This document shows positions 54,589-63,959 of a stretch of 64,000 nt of DNA, in pieces (within the stretch, counting starts at the first letter, position 1; each line of letters opens with the position of its first letter). Both the position numbers and the translations under genes were made by a program. Below the pieces are notes generated by a model that was not told the origin of the DNA, made no database searches, and saw only the letters and a program-made list of their open reading frames with translations. Source of the stretch: JAPPHA01 sp963664045 (GTDB lineage: Bacteria > Pseudomonadota > Alphaproteobacteria > Rhodobacterales > Rhodobacteraceae); NCBI GenBank assembly GCA_963664045.2, contig CAXXGT010000001.1, positions 434,001-498,000 of the forward strand, given 5' to 3'.

Positions 54589-54822
54589 TTATCCTTTTCG
54601 AACAAGAAATTCGAATGGCAATGCCGATGTGCGGAACTTGACCATTCCGTGGCCCTGCTCATCACAGAAATGCGGAAAATCCACGACCGCTGCCGGATCG
54701 TCAGTCAGGATTCGAAGTACCTGGCCTTCGCTCATGTCCCTCAACCTGCGTCGGGCCTTCAATACGGGGAGTGGACATTGCAGACCGGTCGCGTCAAGTT
54801 CGGCATCCCAATCCTGATCCAT
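54589..54822 (-). CDS. TusA/SirA-like sulfurtransferase
   Basis: This 77-residue protein has the two-layer fold signature LDATGLQCPLPVLKARRRL, with the persulfide-forming cysteine, and LRILTDDPAAVVDFPHFC. TusA-family proteins pass sulfur in tRNA thiolation, molybdenum cofactor synthesis or sulfur oxidation. The start is the ATG before DQDWDAEL. It is divergent from the ccdA-like gene, 81 bases apart, suggesting shared regulation. Confidence 0.9.
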   Translation of the reverse strand: MDQDWDAELDATGLQCPLPVLKARRRLRDMSEGQVLRILTDDPAAVVDFPHFCDEQGHGMVKFRTSALPFEFLVRKG

Positions 54823-54903
54823 ACGTGTCCGATAGGTCGCCTTGAAACGAATGTCCACGGATTTGTGAGCGACGCGGAGATGACCGCAGCGTCGTAGGTG
54901 TTT

Positions 54904-55668
54904 ATGGGTCTTCACATGATCGGGATAGACATATTCGAATCGAGTCCGATGGTTGCCGTCGGTCTGGCCGGCTTCGCGGGCTTGCTCAGTTTCCTGAGCC
55001 CGTGTGTCCTTCCGATCGTACCTCCTTACCTGGCGTTCATGGGTGGAATCACCGTGAGTGACATGGAGGAAAACGGCGATACCGACAACCGGGTTCTCAT
55101 CGCAGCGTGTTGCTTTGTCGCCGGCCTATCGGTCGTGTTCATGTTTCTCGGTTTGGCTGCGTCCACTGCCGGACGCATGTTGCTTCAGTTCCAGACGGAA
55201 CTCGGGGTGGCGGCAGGTCTGATGATTCTTGTCTTCGGAGTTCACTTCCTGGGAATTTTCCGGATTCCGCTGTTTGACCGGGAGGCCAGGATCAACACCG
55301 GTGGTTGGGGAGGGAGCGCACTCGGGGCATTCGTCCTCGGATTGGCTTTCGCGTTCGGCTGGACTCCCTGTATCGGTCCGATACTGGGTGCTATCCTTTC
55401 CCTGGTCATTCAGGAAGGCTCCGGGTCCTACGGGGCTGCTCTCATGGCGGCCTATGCCGTCGGGCTGGGAGTTCCGTTCATCCTGGTTGCCGCCTTCGTG
55501 AGGAAATCGCTTGGTATCATGCAACGCTTTCGTCGCGTTTCAATCTGGTTTGAACGAACGGCGGGTTGCCTGTTTCTCCTGGTCGGTACCTTGCTTGTAA
55601 CCGGCAATTTCTCGGACATTTCTTTCTGGTTGTTGGAGACGTTTCCAGGACTCGGCGAAATCGGGTGA
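54904..55668 (+). CDS. ccdA: CcdA/DsbD-type thiol transporter
   Basis: This 254-residue membrane protein has about six helices and the two redox cysteines of the family, in LSFLSPCVLPIVPPYLAFMGG and AFGWTPCIGPILGAILSL. It moves reducing equivalents from cytosolic thioredoxin to the periplasm for cytochrome c maturation or for Sox-type thiol proteins (SoxV). Starts at 54898 (GTG), 54904 or 54916 are all possible. Its TusA-like neighbour hints at sulfur metabolism, but cytochrome c maturation is the default role. Confidence 0.9.
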   Translation: MGLHMIGIDIFESSPMVAVGLAGFAGLLSFLSPCVLPIVPPYLAFMGGITVSDMEENGDTDNRVLIAACCFVAGLSVVFMFLGLAASTAGRMLLQFQTELGVAAGLMILVFGVHFLGIFRIPLFDREARINTGGWGGSALGAFVLGLAFAFGWTPCIGPILGAILSLVIQEGSGSYGAALMAAYAVGLGVPFILVAAFVRKSLGIMQRFRRVSIWFERTAGCLFLLVGTLLVTGNFSDISFWLLETFPGLGEIG

Positions 55669-55737
55669 CATCGACCTTGCCCCGCGAGTGGCAGGACCGC
55701 TCCGTGTTCAGGCCGCGGTCCGTGTCTCACGTTACGG

Positions 55738-55989
55738 TCACCCTGCAGAATTTGCCGTCCTCGACCTGCGCGAGCGACGCCTGTGCCATTCGAGTACAAA
55801 CACTCGAATGGCCGAAGCAAGCCCCGATTTCATGCTTCTCGCCGCATCGATCTCCGTGATCAGCGCGTTGCGTGAGATCCCTCTCTCACGTGCGATTTCC
55901 CCAAGTTCCGTCCAGAAAACGGTTTCGAGCGAGACGCTGGTCCGGTGACCTCGGATGGTTACCGAATACTTTTCCGGTCGTGCGTACAT
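55738..55989 (-). CDS. Ribbon-helix-helix domain protein
   Basis: This 83-residue protein begins MYARPEKYSVTIRGHRTSVS and continues LETVFWTELGEIARERGISR then NALITEID and SAIRVFVL, the RHH_4 pattern. It probably binds DNA as a dimer, with unknown targets. It lies 140 bases downstream of fumC, the arrangement found in many alphaproteobacteria (fumC, RHH, sspB together). A longer upstream frame is not supported. Confidence 0.85.
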   Translation of the reverse strand: MYARPEKYSVTIRGHRTSVSLETVFWTELGEIARERGISRNALITEIDAARSMKSGLASAIRVFVLEWHRRRSRRSRTANSAG

Positions 55990-56129
55990 GGCAAAGGAAG
56001 GGGCAGATCCGGCCTCGGATCCCGTCGCGTTTTCCGCAACCGCGCGGCTGCAGATCCTCGCCGCACTTGAGACGGCCGCCCCGGGAACCGAGGCAGGAAG
56101 GGACGCTGAGAAAACACGACTGCGGGAAT

Positions 56130-57545
56130 TCACTTCGGCCCCAACATGCGTTCGGGCCTGACGACACGATCGAACGTTTCTTCGTCGACATAACCCAGCC
56201 GTAGCGCCTCTTCCTTGAGAGTCGTTCCGTTTGCATGTGCCGACTTCGCGACCTTCGTGGCGTTATCGTACCCGATTTCCGGGGCCAATGCCGTGACAAG
56301 CATCAGACTGTCATTGAGCAGGGCATCAATTCGCGATGTGTTGGCCTCGATTCCGGCCACGCAATTGTCGGCAAACGCACGGGACGAGTCGGCGAGAATC
56401 TGTATCGACTGCAATACGTTATAGACCATGACCGGTTTGAACACGTTGAGTTCGAAGTGGCCCTGCGAGCCAGCGAACCCGACGGTCGCATCGTTGCCCA
56501 TTACGTGAACTGCAACCTGGGTGATTGCTTCGCACTGTGTCGGATTGACCTTGCCGGGCATGATCGAGCTACCAGGTTCGTTCTCAGGAAGCGACAGTTC
56601 GCCGAATCCGCACCTGGGACCGGAACCCAGGAAGCGGATGTCGTTGGCGATCTTGAACAGGCTGGCCGCCAGAGCGCGGAGCGATCCGGACATCCCGATA
56701 ACCGCGTCATGAGCGGCGAGCGCCTCAAACTTGTTCGCCGCCGTGACGAACGGCAGTCCGGTATGTGCAGCGACTCGAGCCGCGATCGCGACGTCCCAGC
56801 CGCGAGGCGAATTCAGCCCGGTCCCAACGGCGGTCCCACCTTGTGCCAACGGGTAAATCGACTTCAGGGCCTGGCGCACGCGGTCAAGCCCTGCCTCGAG
56901 CTGGTGCGCGTAGCCTCCGAATTCCTGGCCCAGCGTGAGTGGGGTCGCGTCCTGGGTATGAGTTCGACCGATCTTGATGATCGACTCGAACTCCCTGGAC
57001 TTGGCCGCCAGGCAGCCGTGCAGGTGTTCAAGTTCGGGCAGCAGGTGATCGTGCGCCGTCATCGCAATGGCGATGTGCATTGCGGTCGGATAGGTGTCGT
57101 TTGACGACTGCCCCTTGTTGCAATGATCGTTCGGGTGGACAGGGGATTTGGTGCCGACTTCGCCTCCCAGGATTTCAATGGCCCTGTTGGCGATGACTTC
57201 GTTTGCGTTCATGTTCGTCTGGGTTCCGGACCCCGTTTGCCAGACGACGAGGGGAAAGTGATCATCGAGGTTGCCGCTGGCGACCTCTTCCGCTGCCTGC
57301 ACGATTGCAGATCCGATCTCGGGATCGATCAGGTTCCGCTCAATGTTTTCTTCGGCACAGGCCTTCTTGATGATTCCGAGTGCCCGGATGACGGAGACAG
57401 GTTGCCGTTCCCATCCGATCGGAAAATTCGCGAGACTTCGCTGTGTCTGCGCACCCCAATATCTGTCTGACGGGATTTCGATTGGGCCGAAACTGTCGGT
57501 TTCCGTCCTTGTCTCACGTACCTGCCCCGCCGCATGATTCGGCAT
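56130..57545 (-). CDS. fumC: Fumarate hydratase class II
   Basis: This 471-residue enzyme has TDSFGPIEIPSDRYWGAQTQRS at the start, the TGSGTQTNMNANEV loop, HPNDHCNKGQSSNDTYPTAM then H, and the superfamily signature GSSIMPGKVNPTQ. It hydrates fumarate to malate in the TCA cycle and is the oxygen-stable, iron-free type. sspB lies 69 bases upstream in the same direction. Confidence 0.96.
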   Translation of the reverse strand: MPNHAAGQVRETRTETDSFGPIEIPSDRYWGAQTQRSLANFPIGWERQPVSVIRALGIIKKACAEENIERNLIDPEIGSAIVQAAEEVASGNLDDHFPLVVWQTGSGTQTNMNANEVIANRAIEILGGEVGTKSPVHPNDHCNKGQSSNDTYPTAMHIAIAMTAHDHLLPELEHLHGCLAAKSREFESIIKIGRTHTQDATPLTLGQEFGGYAHQLEAGLDRVRQALKSIYPLAQGGTAVGTGLNSPRGWDVAIAARVAAHTGLPFVTAANKFEALAAHDAVIGMSGSLRALAASLFKIANDIRFLGSGPRCGFGELSLPENEPGSSIMPGKVNPTQCEAITQVAVHVMGNDATVGFAGSQGHFELNVFKPVMVYNVLQSIQILADSSRAFADNCVAGIEANTSRIDALLNDSLMLVTALAPEIGYDNATKVAKSAHANGTTLKEEALRLGYVDEETFDRVVRPERMLGPK

Positions 57546-57614
57546 CTTCCGAGGTCCTTCTATTTGCCAACCGGAACCCGCGGCCGAATGTCCGCACAGG
57601 TTTCCATACCCGTT

Positions 57615-58103
57615 CTATCTGGTTTTCGGTTTCCGGAAAGAGTCCAGACGGACGACCTTGCCGCCGTCACCAGGGGTCTGATCAGCCTCAGTTCCTGCAT
57701 CATCGATCTCGATCATCGGGCTTTCTTGTTTCTGGTCGCCATCCTGACGTGAACCGTACTGGAATCGGAGGCCGAACTCGGCCGACGGATCGACAAAGGA
57801 AGTGATCGCATCAAACGGAATGGTCAGCTTTTCCGGGGTGTTGTCAAAACTGAGAACAACCGAGAACGACTCGGGAGAAACCGTCAGGTCCTGAAACCAG
57901 TGCTGGAGAACGATGGTCATTTCGTCCGGATGTCGCTCGAGGAGGTGGGATGGCACGTCGACTCCGGAGCGTGTCGTATCAAATGTCACGTAAAAATGAT
58001 GCTTGCCCGGCAGACCCTCGCGACTGATGCGCGTCAGGACGTTTGCGATAAGTTCCCGCATCGCCCGATGCATGAGTTCTCCGTATTCAATTCCTTGATC
58101 CAT
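57615..58103 (-). CDS. sspB: SspB-alpha, ClpXP adaptor for ssrA-tagged proteins
   Basis: This 162-residue protein begins MDQGIEYGELMHRAMRELIA then NVLTRISREGLPGKHHFYVT, the SspB fold with HHFYVTFDT and VVLSFDNTPEKLTIPF. The C-terminal tail (KVVRLDSFRKP) is the short peptide that docks on ClpX. It tethers ssrA-tagged proteins to ClpXP. The tmRNA gene lies about 200 bases upstream on the same strand, so tag and adaptor are neighbours here. Confidence 0.92.
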   Translation of the reverse strand: MDQGIEYGELMHRAMRELIANVLTRISREGLPGKHHFYVTFDTTRSGVDVPSHLLERHPDEMTIVLQHWFQDLTVSPESFSVVLSFDNTPEKLTIPFDAITSFVDPSAEFGLRFQYGSRQDGDQKQESPMIEIDDAGTEADQTPGDGGKVVRLDSFRKPKTR

Positions 58104-58299
58104 ACTGAGAGACCCTTGATGATCAGTAAGCGACGAGTCTTGCCCGGCCATCGGGAATTTACGGGGTGTTTATCTGACGACGACCTGAATTGCGAGAGCG
58201 GGGCCATCTTTAACAGCAACCCGCTAAACACCACCACGTCACCTTCCCGCCATGCGGTCGATCAGGTCGCTGATGTTTGACGAAATGGTGTCCAGATGA

Positions 58300-58605
58300 G
58301 TGCAGGCTTCTGTTGCCAGGTGCCTGCGGACCCCGCCAGGTCTTGCTGAGACCTGGACTAAAAGTTTCGGTTAACCGCGCTGCATTAAGCAGCGAGAGCA
58401 ACCGGAGCACGATTGTCGTTTGCAATTGTACTGTTTACGCCGATAACGGTGGCAGTCCGCCGAGCGAAAGCAGGCATCTTTACGCGTCCGTCGATACTAT
58501 TTCGGCCCCATGATCTTGGTGGAGCCGCCGGGTACCGCCCCCGGGTCCGGTCCGTTTATTACATGTGCGTTTATCGCCATAGTTCCGTGAGGAACACGTC
58601 TCATT
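58300..58605 (-). ncRNA. ssrA: Transfer-messenger RNA, circularly permuted alpha type
   Basis: On the minus strand the acceptor piece ends GGCGGCTCCACCA (last base 58517). A seven-base spacer follows, then the coding piece starts GGGGCCGAAAT at 58509; the two pair as a 7-bp acceptor stem. The tag frame at 58385-58423 encodes ANDNRAPVALAA and a stop. A CCAGGTCT/AGACCTGG stem and a GCAGGC/GCCTGC hairpin (58302-58327) follow. Outer ends are approximate. The order acceptor-spacer-coding is that of two-piece alphaproteobacterial tmRNA, which is cut at the spacer. Confidence 0.93.
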
Positions 58606-58701
58606 TAGTCGATCTTGGAGCAAATGAAAAGGGTGTGCAGCGAGTCTGGCAAGGCAAATCCGTTCTCCGGATTTTTTTCTTTACCTGCATTGACATGACT
58701 A

Positions 58702-60560
58702 TTGGAGGTGGACTCTCCCGCAGCACCGGTCTACAGTCAGCCATGGGTGATTCGCGGCAAGGCGGTATGGATCGAAAGCGTGGTGGATCTTTCCCAAGTG
58801 TCATTGGAGATGGTGACGAAGGTGGACGAGGCCCGCTTTCGCGCCTTGATGCAGGAGCATCATTTCCTCGGCGACGCCCAGCCGAGAGGCGAGACCATAC
58901 GCTATGTCGCCCACTGTGGGGGACGCTGGCTGGCGCTGGCGATGTTTTCGGCATCTGCGTTGCTCTGCGCGGCGCGGGATGACTGGATCGGCTGGGAGCG
59001 TGGCAGCCAGTTCAGCCGCCTTCACCTTGTCACCAACAATTCGCGGTTCCTGGTTCTGCCCGGCGGGGTGCCGAACCTCGGCTCACGGGTGCTGTCGCTG
59101 TGCGCACGGCGCCTGGTGCGGGACTGGCCGCTCCGCTTCGGCCACGAAGTCCTACTCATGGAGACGTTCGTGGATCCTGCTCATCACCGGGGCACGGTCT
59201 ACCGCGCCGCCAACTGGCTCTGTGTCGGGCACACCCGGGGCTTCGGCCGCCTGGGCAGCGGCTACATCACCCACGACCGGCCCAAGCTTGTCTTTCTCTA
59301 TCCACTGCGCCGGGATGCGCGCCGCCGGCTGAGGACGGCCCACCTTGATCCCGGCCTGCACAAGGGAGTTCCGAAGATGACACTCACCGCTGCGCAGATG
59401 CGCTCCCTGCCCGATTACTTCCGGCAGGTGGAGGATCCGCGACGCAGGCAGGGGCGGCGGCACGCCCTGCCATCGGTGCTCTCGCTCGCCACCGCCGCGA
59501 CACTCGCCGGCATGCGCGGCTACAAGGAGATCTCGGAGTGGGTCGAGGACCAGAGCCAGGCGGTTCTGGCGTATTTCAGGCCGCGCTTCGACCAGGGCCG
59601 GTACATCCCGCCGAGCAGGACGATCATCCGCGACGTGCTGGTCCGGGTGTGCCCGGACCAGTTCGACGCCGCCCTGCGGCAATGGAACGAAGACCACGGC
59701 GGCCCCGACAGTGCCCTGGCCATCGACGGCAAGACCATGCGCGGCGCCGTCGATGCCGATGGCGTGCAGACCCATGTCATGGGCGTTGTCGGCCACGACA
59801 GCAGGAAATCCTACGCCAAAAAAAAGTCGGAATGAGGCCGGGGGCGGACGACGAGGAGAAACGCACCAACGAAATCGGCACAGCCATCCCCCTGCTCGAC
59901 ATGCTGCCCGACATCAGCGGCCGCACCATCACCGCCGATGCCATGTTGGCGCAGCGGAAACTGGCCACCTACCTCCTCGACCGCGGCGCAGACTACGCCT
60001 TCACCGTCAAGGGCAACCAGAAGACCCTGCTCTCTGATATCAGCCTGACGCTCGATGAGATCATGGCCAGCCGTGCGCCTGACTTCGTCGAGCCCGAGTG
60101 CAAGCCCGACCACGGACGCAAGGAGAAACGCTCCATATGGGTCTCAAGTGAATTGAACGACTACGCCGACTTTCCCGGCACAGGCCAGGTCTTCGCGGTC
60201 CACCGCGAAACCCTTGAGATCAAGACCGGGAAACAGTCGAAGGAGACGGCCTACTGCATCACCAGCCTGACCGAGGACAGGGCAACACCCGAGCGCCTGC
60301 TCTGCCTCAATCGCGGGCACTGGGGGATCGAGGCCAACCACCACATCCTCGACATGACCTTCGACGAGGACCGAAGCCGCATCCGCACCGGCCACGGCCC
60401 GGCGAACGCCACGCTGCTCCGGCGCTTCGCCATCGGCCTGATCAAGACGTCCAGCGACAATGTCGCCGAGACCACGCGCAGACTGGCCCGAAAACCCAGG
60501 CGGGTCCTGGACATGCTGAAATTGACAGGCAACACCCGCCCGCGCACGGCGTTCGGCTGA
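58702..60560 (+). CDS. DUF4338-ISAs1 transposase fusion, expressed through a -1 frameshift
   Basis: The first frame (58702-59835) has a DUF4338 domain (ALMQEHHFLGDAQPRGETIR, FSRLHLVTNNSRFLVLP, HEVLLMETFVDPAHHRGTVY then RAANW), the family of DruA in Druantia defence. An ISAs1 N-terminus follows (DPRRRQGRRHALPSVLSLAT and AIDGKTMRG with the first Asp) and it stops after YAKKKSE. The second frame (to 60560) holds RTNEIGTAIPLLDML, ITADAML, YAFTVKGNQKTL and HWGIEANHHILDMTFDEDRS with the remaining catalytic residues. The shift lies at a phased A AAA AAG. The start is uncertain (TTG here). Confidence 0.82.
59820..59826 (+). promoter_or_regulatory. Slippery heptamer A AAA AAG for -1 frameshifting
   Basis: In the first frame the codons are AAA AAA AAG at 59818-59826, so the heptamer A-AAA-AAG is correctly phased. 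Slipping back by one gives KKK-VGMRPG and joins the DDE domain. The zero frame stops three codons later. A homopolymer deletion or insertion by mutation is the alternative. Confidence 0.65.
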
Positions 60561-62055
60561 AGACCCACCACACCCGCGCCTGAGTTGCCTATCCTGTCTC
60601 CACCCTCGAAGACGGGGGTGAACAGGCATGTCCGGCAATCGCCAAATCGCCGGAAACGCCACCGGGAAACAGCCCCGGGCGCAGAATCATGTGCCGTGGG
60701 GCCTTGTCCGGGGTCGATGTGACGTCACCTAACGTGAAAAAGGGCGCAACGGTGAAATGCGAAAGACAATCGCGTCAAACCCGCATACCGGCAAAAAAAC
60801 AGAACAGATTCACCCTGGCGAGTCTGGCTGCTGAACTATCGGGTGGAAGTCCCGCCGGCGCAATTCTTGGTTTGGCGCCGTAGCATATCCCACGGGTACC
60901 GGGGTGACCTGGTGCCTGCGAGCTGGGACGTAGAAAGCCATCGTGGGCGTGGCTGGAGCAAGGCTCCAACCGGTCCGGTCAGTCAGGATGGCGAACAAAC
61001 CGAAGGGCCGTAGCGAAAGCGAACGATTGTTGATGCGACGAAAAGTTCGCCCCCACATGGAAGCTGACTTGTGGGGATATTGGAGGATGCCAAGGGTCAG
61101 CCTGTTACCCGATGGCTAGCACCGGTGCGGAAGAACCGAGGTGAGCACGCACCGGGTCCCCCGGCGTAGAGACGGCGGCAATTCGGGAAAGTTCAGCAGT
61201 GAAAGACCGGAAGGTGAGGAGAACGGACAGGATGTTGTGACCCTTGAATGTCAAGGACCGTGCCAATAACCGCAGTGCGGGAAATGGCACGGAGTTCTCC
61301 TGACTGGCGGATGAGGCCGATTAAGCGGTGATGGGCGGAACAACATAACCCGTCCGGAGCGAGGGCCTCTGGGCTCAGGTGGCGAAGGCGGCAGGTCATG
61401 CCGGGACACAGAGCCCGGTGCCGACCGATGATATCACCCGGATGACGGGTGGTGCTGTCGAGCCGAAGGGCGGCGCAAACGCGGGATGTTGCCACGGGCA
61501 TGGCTGGGTCAGCCTTAAGCGTGGCGAATGTCGCGGAAGGCACCGTACCGAACTCCTGCGGGGGTGCCTGACGCTTGAAGCCGGACCCGGGAAAACCGGA
61601 CGTCCGGAATTTCAGGGGGGATGCTGGAAACGTGGCCTATGGTGCGCGCGCCAGTGTCCTACCCGACCGTAGCGAAAGTGAACGATTGTTGATGCGACGA
61701 AAAGTTTGCCCCCACATGGAAACTGACTTGTGGGGATATTGGAGGATGCCAAGGGTCAGCCCTATATCCGATGGCTAGCACCGGTGCGGAAGAACCGAGG
61801 TGAGCACGCACCGGGTCCCCCGGCGTAGAGACGGCGGCAATTCGGGAAAGTTCAGCAGTGAAAGACCGGAAGGTGAGGAGAACGGACAGGATGTTGTGAC
61901 CCTTGAATGTCAAGGACCGCGCCAATAACCGCAGTGCGGGAAATGGCGCGGAGTTCTCCTGACTGGCGGATGAGGCCGATTAAGCGGTGATGGGCGGAAC
62001 AACATAACCCGTCCGGAGCGAGGGCCTCTGGGCTCAGGTGGCGAAGGCGGCAGGT

Positions 62056-62911
62056 GTGCAGCGAGTCTGGCTGCTGAACTAGCGGGTGTGAGTCCCGCCG
62101 GCGCAATTCTTGGTTTGGCGCCGTAGCATATCCCACGGGTACCGGGGTGACCTGGTGCCTGCGAGCTGGGACGTAGAAAGCCATCGTGGGCGTGGCTGGA
62201 GCAAGGCTCCAACCGGTCCGGTCAGTCAGGATGGCGAACAAACCGAAGGGCCGTAGCGAAAGTGAACGATTGTTGATGCGACGAAAAGTTCGCCCCCACA
62301 TGGAAGCTGACTTGTGGGGATATTGGAGGATGCCAAGGGTCAGCCTGCTACCCGATGGCTAGCACCGGTGCGGAAGAACCGAGGTGAGCACGCACCGGGT
62401 CCCCCGGCGTAGAGACGGCGGCAATTCGGGAAAGTTCAGCAGTGAAAGACCGGAAGGTGAGGAGAACAGACAGGATGTTGTGACCCTTGAATGTCAAGGA
62501 CCGTGCCAATAACCGCAGTGCGGGAAATGGCACGGAGTTCTCCTGACTGGCGGATGAGGCCGATTAAGCGGTGATGGGCGGAACAACATAACCCGTCCGG
62601 AGCGAGGGCCTCTGGGCTCAGGTGGCGAAGGCGGCAGGTCATGCCGGGACACAGAGCCCGGTGCTGACCGATGATATCACCCGGATGACGGGTGGTGCTG
62701 TCGAGCCGAAAGGGCGGCGCAAACGCGGGATGTTGCCACGGGCATGGCTGGGTCAGCCTTAAGCGTGGCGGATGTCGCGGAAGGCACCGCACCGAACTCC
62801 TGCGGGGGTGCCTGACGCTTGAAGCCGGACCCGGGAAAACCGGACGTCCGGAATTTTAGGGGGGATGCTGGAAACGTGGCCTTTGGTGCGCGCGCCAGTG
62901 TCCTACCCGAC
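62056..62911 (+). mobile_element. Complete type Y group II intron inserted in another Y intron (twintron)
   Basis: The 856-nt copy starts GTGCAGCGAGTCTGG and ends CTACCCGAC. Domain V is at about 62821-62854, followed by the same domain VI helix and A seven bases from the end. The host sequence on both sides (GCAGGT and CATGCCGGG) joins perfectly when this copy is removed. The one extra base relative to the other copy is an A in GCCGAAAGGG. No ORF. Confidence 0.85.
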
Positions 62912-63293
62912 CATGCCGGGACACAGAGCCCGGTGCCGACCGATGATATCACCCGGATGACGGGTGGTGCTGTCGAGCCGAAGGGCGGCGCAAACGCGGG
63001 ATGTTGCCACGGGCATGGCTGGGTCAGCCTTAAGCGTGGCGGATGTCGCGGAAGGCACCGCATCGAACTCCTGCGGGGGTGCCTGACGCTTGAAGCCGGA
63101 CCCGGGAAGTAAGCGGGTAAACGGCGACGTCTGTTGATTTCGCCTGGTTTCTGGTTTCGTCCTGTCGGCTGCGGCCGATCCTGCGGCCTGACATTCTCCA
63201 ATTTGCTGCTGCTGCGCCGTTTTTTCCGTTTGACACGATAGGGCGCCGGGGCTATTCCCGGCGAATCAAGACGAATCATCGGGGAGAACGGCC

Positions 63294-63959
63294 ATGGGCG
63301 CATGGTTTGGATCGAAAGCGACCTCTGGTCTTTGCCAACCGCTCATCGCGATGTGTCCGCCGCATGTCGCATATATTGAGACACATCTTGGGGGCGGCGC
63401 CATCATGAAGCGCAAGCCTCCGGCGCTCAGGAACATCGGCATCGATCTCAACCGCCGGGCCATCGACACCTTCAGCTGCGCCTATCCGGTCGAGCTTCAC
63501 CATGGTTGCTGCCACGCGTTCCTGTCTGATTTCGACTTCGACGGCCGCGAGCTGGTCTATGCCGACCCGCCCTACGTGCAGTCTGCGCGCAAGTCGCAGC
63601 GCCGCTACCGTTACGACTATACGGACGCCGACCATGTGGAGCTTCTCGGCATCCTGAAGTCGCTGCCCTGTTCGGCGATGGTCTCCGGCTATCCGTCCCG
63701 GCTCTACGACGAACACCTCTCCGACTGGCATTCGCTGGAGATCCAGGTCAACAACCAGTCCTGCATCGTCACCGAGAAGCTGTGGTTCAACTTCGCGCCC
63801 GACCGGGTGCACTGGGCGGCCTTCGCCGGACGGAATTTCACCCACCGTCAGACCGTCAAGCGCAAGGCGGCGAGCTGGGGGCGGCGCTACGCGGCGATGC
63901 CCCGGGGCGAGCGCCTGGCGGTGCTGGCGGCGATCATGGCGGAGGAGGCGGAGGAATGA
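63294..63959 (+). CDS. D12-class N6-adenine DNA methylase, second copy
   Basis: This 221-residue protein is identical to the copy at 26925-27590 except for Val instead of Gly in CPPHVAY, next to the SAM-binding region. DPPY is intact in VYADPPYVQSARKSQ. The near identity shows that both IS66-type copies moved recently. It overlaps tnpC by four bases. Confidence 0.9.
   Translation: MGAWFGSKATSGLCQPLIAMCPPHVAYIETHLGGGAIMKRKPPALRNIGIDLNRRAIDTFSCAYPVELHHGCCHAFLSDFDFDGRELVYADPPYVQSARKSQRRYRYDYTDADHVELLGILKSLPCSAMVSGYPSRLYDEHLSDWHSLEIQVNNQSCIVTEKLWFNFAPDRVHWAAFAGRNFTHRQTVKRKAASWGRRYAAMPRGERLAVLAAIMAEEAEE

Larger units (their letters stand above)
58650..60817 (+). mobile_element. ISAs1-type insertion sequence with DUF4338 fusion
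   Basis: The 2,168-bp element is flanked by the direct repeat GCGAGTCTGG (58640-58649 and 60818-60827), a 10-bp duplication as expected of ISAs1. The ends are imperfect inverted repeats, CAAGGCAAATCCGTTCT on the left and CAGGGTGAATCTGTTCT read inwards from the right. It carries one fused gene with an internal frameshift. Confidence 0.9.
58635..61667 (+). mobile_element. Type Y group II intron interrupted by an ISAs1-type element
   Basis: The 5' 15 bases (GTGCAGCGAGTCTGG) lie at 58635-58649 and the rest at 60828-61667. Leaving out the IS (58650-60817) and one copy of its 10-bp duplication gives exactly 855 nt. Domain V is at about 61577-61610. The domain VI stem 61619-61627/61651-61659 precedes A at 61661, seven bases from the end. 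No ORF. Confidence 0.82.
58635..63108 (+). mobile_element. Outer type Y group II intron (remnant), host of two further Y introns
   Basis: Segments 61668-62055 (388 nt) and 62912-63108 (197 nt) match continuous stretches of type Y exactly (61009-61396 and 61397-61593). They are interrupted at CAGGT|CATGCC by a complete Y intron. The first part of this host, before CGTAGCG, is replaced by another complete Y copy whose left exon is chromosomal sequence upstream of ssrA. This fits homologous loss of one repeated 5' part. An IS66-type element cuts domain V at 63108/63109. Confidence 0.75.

Noticed and set aside
58633..60830. DUF4338 gene considered as a Druantia defence system
   Set aside because: No druB-E genes or helicase are near. 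The gene lies within an IS with inverted ends and a 10-bp duplication, so it is a transposase fusion.
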